Origin: Natrialba magadii ATCC 43099
GTDB lineage: Archaea > Halobacteriota > Halobacteria > Halobacteriales > Natrialbaceae
Reading direction: 5' to 3'
DNA: 64,000 bases
Assembly (NCBI RefSeq): GCF_000025625.1
Contig: NC_013922.1
Span: 2,480,001 to 2,544,000 of the forward strand
Shown here: in pieces, positions 59,502-64,000 of the stretch
How positions within the stretch are numbered: the first letter of the stretch is position 1
How the letters are laid out: every line of letters starts with the position of its first letter
The notes under the pieces: model-generated
Told to the model about the DNA's origin: nothing
What the model saw: only the letters and a program-made list of their open reading frames with translations
Databases searched by the model: none
Position numbers and translations under genes: made by a program

Positions 59502-59521
59502 CCACGGCCGTCAGGCCGTGG
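59502..59521. terminator. 8-bp perfect hairpin between convergent genes
   Basis: CCACGGCC (59502-59509), loop GTCA, GGCCGTGG (59514-59521). It lies between the convergent M42 and trkA genes. No T-run follows. Similar CCACGGC hairpins occur at the ends of IS200/IS605-type elements in haloarchaea, so a relic end is an alternative. Confidence 0.4.
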
Positions 59522-59602
59522 ATACGCACCATCACTTGGTCTCTGAGTGCGATCCCGCTGACTCCTCGCTTCTCGGTTTCTGTCGTTGCCGATCAGTGTC
59601 AC

Positions 59603-60940
59603 TCAAAGTACCGCCGCGACCGCATCCAACACCATCGTATCGACGAACACGACGACGTGATCGCCCGTCTCGAGTACGGTCTCGCCGCGCGGAGTGATAA
59701 ACTCGCCGTCGCGCGTGATCGCACCGACGACGACGCCGTCCGGGAGTTCAGCCATCGCCTCGCGCAGGCTGGCCCCGAGGAGGATGCTGTCCTCGCCGAC
59801 TTCGATCTCGAGAACCTCCGCCCGGTCGTGGTCTAACATCGCGAGGTTCTCGGTTCGCTGCTCGCGGGTAAAGCGCGTGATTTCCTCGGCGGTCACCAGC
59901 CGCGGGTTGACCGCAACATCCATGCCGACGGTTTCGAAGAGATCCACGTACTCACCGTACTCGACGACCCCGAGCGTGCGCTCGACACCAATCCGCTTTG
60001 CGAGCAGGGAAACGAGCAAATTCTTCTCGTCGCTCTCGAGTGCGGCGATGACGATGTCCGCGTCGGCGACGTGTTCGCGGACGAGGAAGTCGATATCCGT
60101 CGCGTCGCTCTCGAGGACGAGTGTACCTGGGAGCTGTTCTGCCAGTTTGCGCGCGCGACGTGGATTGCGCTCGACGAGTCGTGGCTCGAGTCCGTCTGCC
60201 TCGAGTAGACGGGCGGTCTGGTAGCCAATTTCGCTGCCACCGATGATGACGACCTCGCTGGCCTGTTCGACCGTCGGGAGCGGTGTCAGTTCGCCGGCGA
60301 ACTCGCGAGTGCTCTCGGCGGAGCCGATAACGACCAGTTCGTCCCCGTCTTCGATGACTGTCTCACCGCTCGGAATAACGACCTCGTCTTCGCGGATGAG
60401 TGCCGCGAACGTCAGCGACTCGAAGCGGTCGGCCTCGGAGACGGTCTCGCCGACGATCGGACTGTCCGCGTCGATACCAAACTCGGCCATTTGGACGACT
60501 CCGTTCGCGAAACTGCCGACATCCCGTGCACCCGGCAGGTTGACGATATCGACGATCGTCTCGGCGGTGTAGAGGTCGGTACAGACCATCACGTCGACGC
60601 CGAAGGCCTCCTCCGTTCGCTCCCAGGTCCGCAGGAGATCGGTCTTCTTCACGCGCGCGATGGTGAACGGATCGTCGACGGTTTTGGCCGCCCCGCAGAC
60701 GACGATATTTGTCTCGTCGTCGTCGGTACTCGCGATGACGAGATCCGCCACCTCGATGCCGGCCTCCTCGAGTACCGCGCCCGAGGTCCCGTCGCCCTCG
60801 AGTGCCATGACGTCGCACTCGTAGGTGATCGCGTCGACGCGGTCCTCGTCCGTGTCGATGACGACGACTTCGTGGTCATCGTCGAGGTTGCCCGCGATGT
60901 TCGATCCGACTTCACCGGCACCGACGACGATGATTCGCAT
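59603..60940 (-). CDS. trkA: Trk potassium uptake regulatory protein TrkA
   Basis: The 445-residue protein has two RCK-N/RCK-C repeats. The first nucleotide-binding Rossmann motif is IIVVGAGEVGSNIAGNLDDD at the N-terminus; the second is VVIIGGSEIGYQTARLLEAD near 225. Each is followed by an Asp-binding loop and a TrkA-C domain (EADRFESLTFAALIREDEVV; EIEVGEDSILLGASLREAMA). It binds NAD(H)/ATP and gates TrkH; the channel partner is not in the window. Length and layout are normal. Confidence 0.95.
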   Translation of the reverse strand: MRIIVVGAGEVGSNIAGNLDDDHEVVVIDTDEDRVDAITYECDVMALEGDGTSGAVLEEAGIEVADLVIASTDDDETNIVVCGAAKTVDDPFTIARVKKTDLLRTWERTEEAFGVDVMVCTDLYTAETIVDIVNLPGARDVGSFANGVVQMAEFGIDADSPIVGETVSEADRFESLTFAALIREDEVVIPSGETVIEDGDELVVIGSAESTREFAGELTPLPTVEQASEVVIIGGSEIGYQTARLLEADGLEPRLVERNPRRARKLAEQLPGTLVLESDATDIDFLVREHVADADIVIAALESDEKNLLVSLLAKRIGVERTLGVVEYGEYVDLFETVGMDVAVNPRLVTAEEITRFTREQRTENLAMLDHDRAEVLEIEVGEDSILLGASLREAMAELPDGVVVGAITRDGEFITPRGETVLETGDHVVVFVDTMVLDAVAAVL

Positions 60941-61032
60941 CCGTTACTCACCAGTTCGTAGTACGGGAACGAGACGCAAGAATGAGTTGCCGGCAAATAT
61001 GGACCGCCCACAGGCCGGAACCGGTGTGTCTG

Positions 61033-61149
61033 GACAGCACACACTGTGCTCTCTTCTCTCCGCACACTGCTCTGTACTCTCTGCACTCCGCACACTGCTC
61101 TGTACTCACTGCTCTCCGCACACTGCTCTCTGCTCTCCGCACACCGCTC
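61033..61149. repeat. Degenerate 7-bp array organised in 28-bp and 21-bp periods
   Basis: CACACTG, CTCTGTA, CTCTCTG and CACTCCG units recur; the CCGCACACTG anchor appears at 61060, 61088, 61116 and 61138 (spacing 28, 28, 22 by eye). The array fills the gap between trkA start and the SRPBCC stop and touches that stop. Confidence 0.8.
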
Positions 61150-61671
61150 TCACGGCAACTCGTGAATCGTCAACTCCACCTCTCGCGGCTCACCCTCGAT
61201 ATCCGCCACCAGCCGCCTGACGACTTCCTGGGCCTCGTCGAGTAACCGCGGTTTGACCTTCCCGATCACCCAGTTGAGCGAAACGAACCGTGGCAGCGAA
61301 ATCGCGCTCGGATCCGCCGAGTGGGGATCGTACACTGCCTCGAAATAAATCCGACTCGCCGTCTCCTCTCCCGGCGGCGCAGCCGACGGCTCCGCCTCGA
61401 CCCGCCACTCTCCGCGTGCATCGAGGTTGTTCTGCAGGTGCCACTCGAGTGACTGTGGTGCCTCGATCCCGGTCACCTTCGAGCGGGCGGTGTAGTTGAG
61501 TTTCCACCAGGAGAGCCGCAGGTCGTAGACCGTACCGACGCTGCCGTTGCCGTGTGCGCGGACGTCGGTCAGGTGTTCCGTGTAGCGAGGGTAGTCGGAA
61601 AAGGATCGCACGTACGGAAAGACCTCCTCGGGTGGGCGGTACGCAACGGTGCTGAGGAGAATTCTGTCCAC
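61150..61671 (-). CDS. SRPBCC family (START-like) lipid/ligand-binding protein
   Basis: The product is 173 residues from GTG 61671 (MDRILLSTVAYRPPEEVFPY). The fold is typical: YPRYTEHLTDVRAHGNGSVG and TVYDLRLSWWKLNYTARSKV, with a long final helix RLLDEAQEVVRRLVADIEG. SRPBCC proteins bind hydrophobic ligands; the ligand is unknown. An ATG 13 codons upstream (61710) is an alternative start, but the family begins with the strand right after the GTG, and a TTACAGT box lies about 27 nt before it. Confidence 0.82.
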   Translation of the reverse strand: MDRILLSTVAYRPPEEVFPYVRSFSDYPRYTEHLTDVRAHGNGSVGTVYDLRLSWWKLNYTARSKVTGIEAPQSLEWHLQNNLDARGEWRVEAEPSAAPPGEETASRIYFEAVYDPHSADPSAISLPRFVSLNWVIGKVKPRLLDEAQEVVRRLVADIEGEPREVELTIHELP

Positions 61672-61752
61672 GGCGAGGAGTATGAGCGGTTTCACTGTAA
61701 GGATTCCCATCAGGTTCGGTCGAGGCCTCCACTCGGCGGCCGACAAACAACT

Positions 61753-61759
61753 TCTATAC
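61753..61759 (+). promoter_or_regulatory. TATA box for the FAD oxidoreductase gene
   Basis: TCTATAC is centred about 27 nt before the ATG at 61782; leaderless transcript expected. Confidence 0.55.
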
Positions 61760-61781
61760 GCGGGCCTCCGAACGCAGGGAC

Positions 61782-62519
61782 ATGCGAGACGTCTGTATCA
61801 TCGGCGGCGGCGTCGCTGGCCTCGCCGCATCGATCTTCACCGCACGCGCAGGGATGGATACGCTCGTCATCGACGGCGGCGAGTCCATTCTCGCCCGAAA
61901 CGCGAGTCTCGAGAACTACCCCGGGTTTCCGGACGGCGTCGACGCCCGCCGGTACCTGCAACTGGCCCGCGAGCAGGCCCGAACCGCTGGCGCAGCGTTC
62001 GAACTCGGACTCGTGACGAGCGCCGACCTGCGAGACGAGACCGACTCCGACGAAGGGTTCGTACTCGAGACCGAGGGCGGCGAACCGATCGAAGCGCGGC
62101 GCATCGTCGCGGCGTCCTGGTCCGATAGTGACTATCTCGTTCCCCTCGACGTTGGCCGAACCCAGCGCGGGAGCAAACACTTTGTGGCGGCCGACGACGC
62201 CGGGCGGACGGCCGTGGATGGCGTCTACGCCGCGGGGCGACTCGCCGGCGAACCACATCAGACGATCGTTGCGGCCGGCCACGGTGCGAAGGTCGGACTC
62301 GCTGTAATCCACGACTCCGAGGTCAACTTCTACCACGATTGGGTCGTCCCCGAGGGCTACTTCACTGGACGTGACCGGGAGGTGCCACCAGGCTGTGCGG
62401 AGATCGACGATGAGGAGCGGCGCGCACGCGACGAACGTGCCCGTGAAACGATGCTCGAGGCGTTCGCGGAGCCACTCGACGAACAGCCGACGATGCATCC
62501 GAGCGTCGAGCAGGAGTAG
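61782..62519 (+). CDS. FAD-dependent oxidoreductase, thioredoxin-reductase-like, without CxxC
   Basis: The 245-residue product starts with a dinucleotide-binding MRDVCIIGGGVAGLAASIFT, then NYPGFPDGVDARRYLQLARE and the second FAD motif VDGVYAAGRLAGEPHQTIVA. It resembles thioredoxin reductase but is shorter than usual (about 310) because the NADPH domain is reduced, and it has no CxxC disulfide. The substrate is unknown; haloarchaeal members are often called NAD(P)/FAD-dependent oxidoreductases. The start is fixed by a TATA box. It is divergent from the SRPBCC gene. Confidence 0.83.
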   Translation: MRDVCIIGGGVAGLAASIFTARAGMDTLVIDGGESILARNASLENYPGFPDGVDARRYLQLAREQARTAGAAFELGLVTSADLRDETDSDEGFVLETEGGEPIEARRIVAASWSDSDYLVPLDVGRTQRGSKHFVAADDAGRTAVDGVYAAGRLAGEPHQTIVAAGHGAKVGLAVIHDSEVNFYHDWVVPEGYFTGRDREVPPGCAEIDDEERRARDERARETMLEAFAEPLDEQPTMHPSVEQE

Positions 62520-62590
62520 TCAACCGGTAGTCTGGGCGTGGTCCCGAGCAGGTCTCCCTCGACGACGACGCAATGGCCAATCTGTGATCC

Positions 62591-62618
62591 GCAACCAACA
62601 ACCAGCAACCAGCAACCG
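62591..62618. repeat. 7-bp GCAACCA tandem repeat, four units
   Basis: GCAACCA, ACAACCA, GCAACCA, GCAACCG lie between the FAD oxidoreductase stop and coaBC start. Short but again 7 bp. Confidence 0.75.
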
Positions 62619-62662
62619 CGACCTCGCTACGCTTAACACACTCCCGTGAGAAGACCAGACGA

Positions 62663-63820
62663 ATGCTCGAGGGAGTCAACGTCGCACTCGGGGTCACGGG
62701 CTCGATCGCGGCCGTCAAGACGGTCGAACTGGCTCACGAGTTGCGACGACGCGGTGCCACCGTTCGCGGCGTGATGACCGGCAGTGCTCAGGGGATCATC
62801 CACCCCTGGGCCGTGGAGTTTGCCACGGACAACGACGTGGTCACCGAGATCACGGGCAGCGTCGAGCACGTCGACCTCTGTGGCTACGACGGTTGGGCCG
62901 ACGTGTTCCTGATCGCGCCGGCGACAGCCAACACAGTCGGGAAGATCGCCGGTGCAGTCGACGACACGCCGGTCACGACGTGCGCGACGACCGCGCTCGG
63001 CGCTGACACACCAGTCGTCATCGCTCCGGCGATGCACGAACCGATGTACGACCACCCCGGCGTCCTGGACGCCATCGACACAGTCTCCGAGTGGGGTGTT
63101 GACTTCGTCGATCCGCGAATCGAGGAAGGGAAGGCAAAAATCGCGAGCGAGGAGGCAATCGTCTGTGATGTCGCGCGCGCGGCAGGCGAACGGCCACTCT
63201 CTGGCGAGCACGTCGTCGTCACGAGCGGTGCGACGACCGAGTCGATCGACCCAGTTCGCGTCCTGACGAACCGGTCGTCGGGGAAGATGGGCCGCGCGGT
63301 CGCCGCCGCCTGCTACGTCCGCGGTGCGGACGTGACACTGGTCCACGACGGGCCGAACGTCCCCTACGCCGACGTTCAGGCGGTCGAGAGCGCCGAGGAG
63401 ATGTTTACCGCGACACAAGAAGCCTGTGTCGAGGCAGATGCGCTCGTCTCCGCCGCTGCAATCAGCGACTACACCGTCGAAACGAGCGACGAGAAGATCC
63501 GGTCGGGTCAGGAACTGACGCTTGCACTCGAGTCCACTCCGAAACTGATCGACGAGGTGCGGGCGGCCAATCCCGACCTCCCGATCGTTGGCTTCAAGAC
63601 TGAAACGTCGGGAGAGGACGACCAGATGATCGCCAAAGCCCGAGAGATGCTCGATCGAACGGGGCTTGCGTTCGTCGTCGCGAATGATGCAAGCGTGATG
63701 GGCAACGACGAGACGCGAGCCCTGCTCGTCCACGCTGGCGATGTCGCACAGTTTTCGGGATCCAAACAGTCACTCGCGGCGGAGGTTGCAGCGTCGATCG
63801 GCGCGCTGCTCGCAGACTAG
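62663..63820 (+). CDS. coaBC: Bifunctional phosphopantothenoylcysteine decarboxylase / phosphopantothenate-cysteine ligase
   Basis: The 385-residue protein joins the flavin-binding CoaC half (LGVTGSIAAVKTVELAHELR; SVEHVDLCGYDGWADVFLIA; APAMHEPMYDHPGV) to the CoaB half (VVVTSGATTESIDPVRVLTN; SSGKMGRAVAAACYVRGADV; SAAAISDYTVETSDEKIRSG). It performs two steps of coenzyme A synthesis from phosphopantothenate. The catalytic HEPMYDHP-type motif and the KIRS lysine are present. A CTTAAC box lies about 31 nt before the ATG, so the mRNA may be leaderless. Confidence 0.95.
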   Translation: MLEGVNVALGVTGSIAAVKTVELAHELRRRGATVRGVMTGSAQGIIHPWAVEFATDNDVVTEITGSVEHVDLCGYDGWADVFLIAPATANTVGKIAGAVDDTPVTTCATTALGADTPVVIAPAMHEPMYDHPGVLDAIDTVSEWGVDFVDPRIEEGKAKIASEEAIVCDVARAAGERPLSGEHVVVTSGATTESIDPVRVLTNRSSGKMGRAVAAACYVRGADVTLVHDGPNVPYADVQAVESAEEMFTATQEACVEADALVSAAAISDYTVETSDEKIRSGQELTLALESTPKLIDEVRAANPDLPIVGFKTETSGEDDQMIAKAREMLDRTGLAFVVANDASVMGNDETRALLVHAGDVAQFSGSKQSLAAEVAASIGALLAD

Positions 63821-63856
63821 TTCGACGACTGACGGTTCTAAAGCGGGTCAGGAGAG

Positions 63857-63864
63857 TTATATAG
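63857..63864 (+). promoter_or_regulatory. TATA box upstream of the right-edge ORF
   Basis: TTATATAG predicts a start near 63887, giving a leader of about 57 nt to the GTG at 63944. Confidence 0.55.
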
Positions 63865-63943
63865 GTGGCGTTCATCCCATCGAACTAACCCATTAGTACC
63901 ACCGATTGGATTCGGCAATGGACGGGGATTGAGGTGATTCGGA

Positions 63944-64000
63944 GTGGCGCAGAAACAACGAAACGATAGTATTGAACGGAAAACAGCGTCGCAGTCCCAT
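63944..64000 (+). CDS. Start of an unidentified gene cut by the window edge
   Basis: A GTG at 63944 follows GAGGTGA by 6 nt, a good Shine-Dalgarno, and lies 80 nt after a TATA box. The visible codons read MAQKQRNDSIERKTASQSH and stay open to the edge. Too little is visible to name it. Confidence 0.4.
   Translation, partial: MAQKQRNDSIERKTASQSH

Overview
The window is chromosomal DNA from a halophilic archaeon. High GC, very acidic proteins, Tat (RR-type) lipoproteins, haloarchaeal small-protein families, leaderless promoters (a TATA box about 27 nt before many start codons), PAN, PolB, KEOPS, RpoP, prefoldin, Rad50/Mre11 and a type IA topoisomerase all point there. A Natrialbales-like genus is my guess from overall look only. 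Most of the window is conserved core genome. No tRNA, rRNA or CRISPR array was found.

Layout. 1-4569: Fe-S/iron block on the minus strand (sufC-sufB-sufD, a ferritin-like protein, a 25-codon micro-ORF and a DtxR-type regulator). 4816-10137: family B DNA polymerase carrying two inteins. 10306-12033: three small haloarchaeal proteins. 12086-16296: mre11-rad50 end-processing operon. 16565-18305: HTH protein and the proteasome ATPase PAN. 18306-20990: a low-GC island with a decayed IS1595-type transposase and two unrecognised Tat-exported proteins. 21025-25114: small membrane protein, GMP synthase glutaminase subunit, and a two-gene LUD/lactate-utilisation operon. 25121-30106: HflX, then an information-processing cluster (DUF2103, eL43, RpoP, Pcc1, prefoldin beta, DUF3194). 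30298-36032: lipoprotein, flippase, MATE exporter, serine hydrolase, membrane protein. 36174-38767: topA behind a short overlapping upstream ORF. 38791-44087: two thioredoxin-like exported proteins, a methyltransferase, an aldehyde dehydrogenase and a membrane-anchored protein. 44280-45690: gene-poor accessory stretch with a candidate structured RNA, a zinc-finger protein and long tandem repeats. 45690-47658: LysE exporter, frameshifted lipoprotein, HD hydrolase. 48106-52512: a 1468-residue secreted subtilase with dockerin and CARDB modules. 52714-64000: methylmalonyl-CoA mutase B12 subunit with MeaB, alpha/beta hydrolase, NAD synthase, thiolase with its zinc-ribbon OB partner, M42 peptidase, TrkA, SRPBCC protein, FAD oxidoreductase, CoaBC and the start of one more gene.

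The most notable observations are: (i) short tandem-repeat arrays of unrelated sequence that repeatedly sit just 3' of stop codons; (ii) an apparently zinc-less eL43 ribosomal protein; (iii) a PolB intein ending Gly-Gln/Ser instead of His-Asn; (iv) a possible structured RNA at 44322-44383 directly behind a TATA box; (v) two very short ORFs overlapping the starts of dtxR and topA; (vi) a glutamine-amidotransferase-like segment nested inside a CARDB domain of the subtilase; (vii) a transposase relic in the AT-rich island. I did not find a complete, clearly new multi-gene system.
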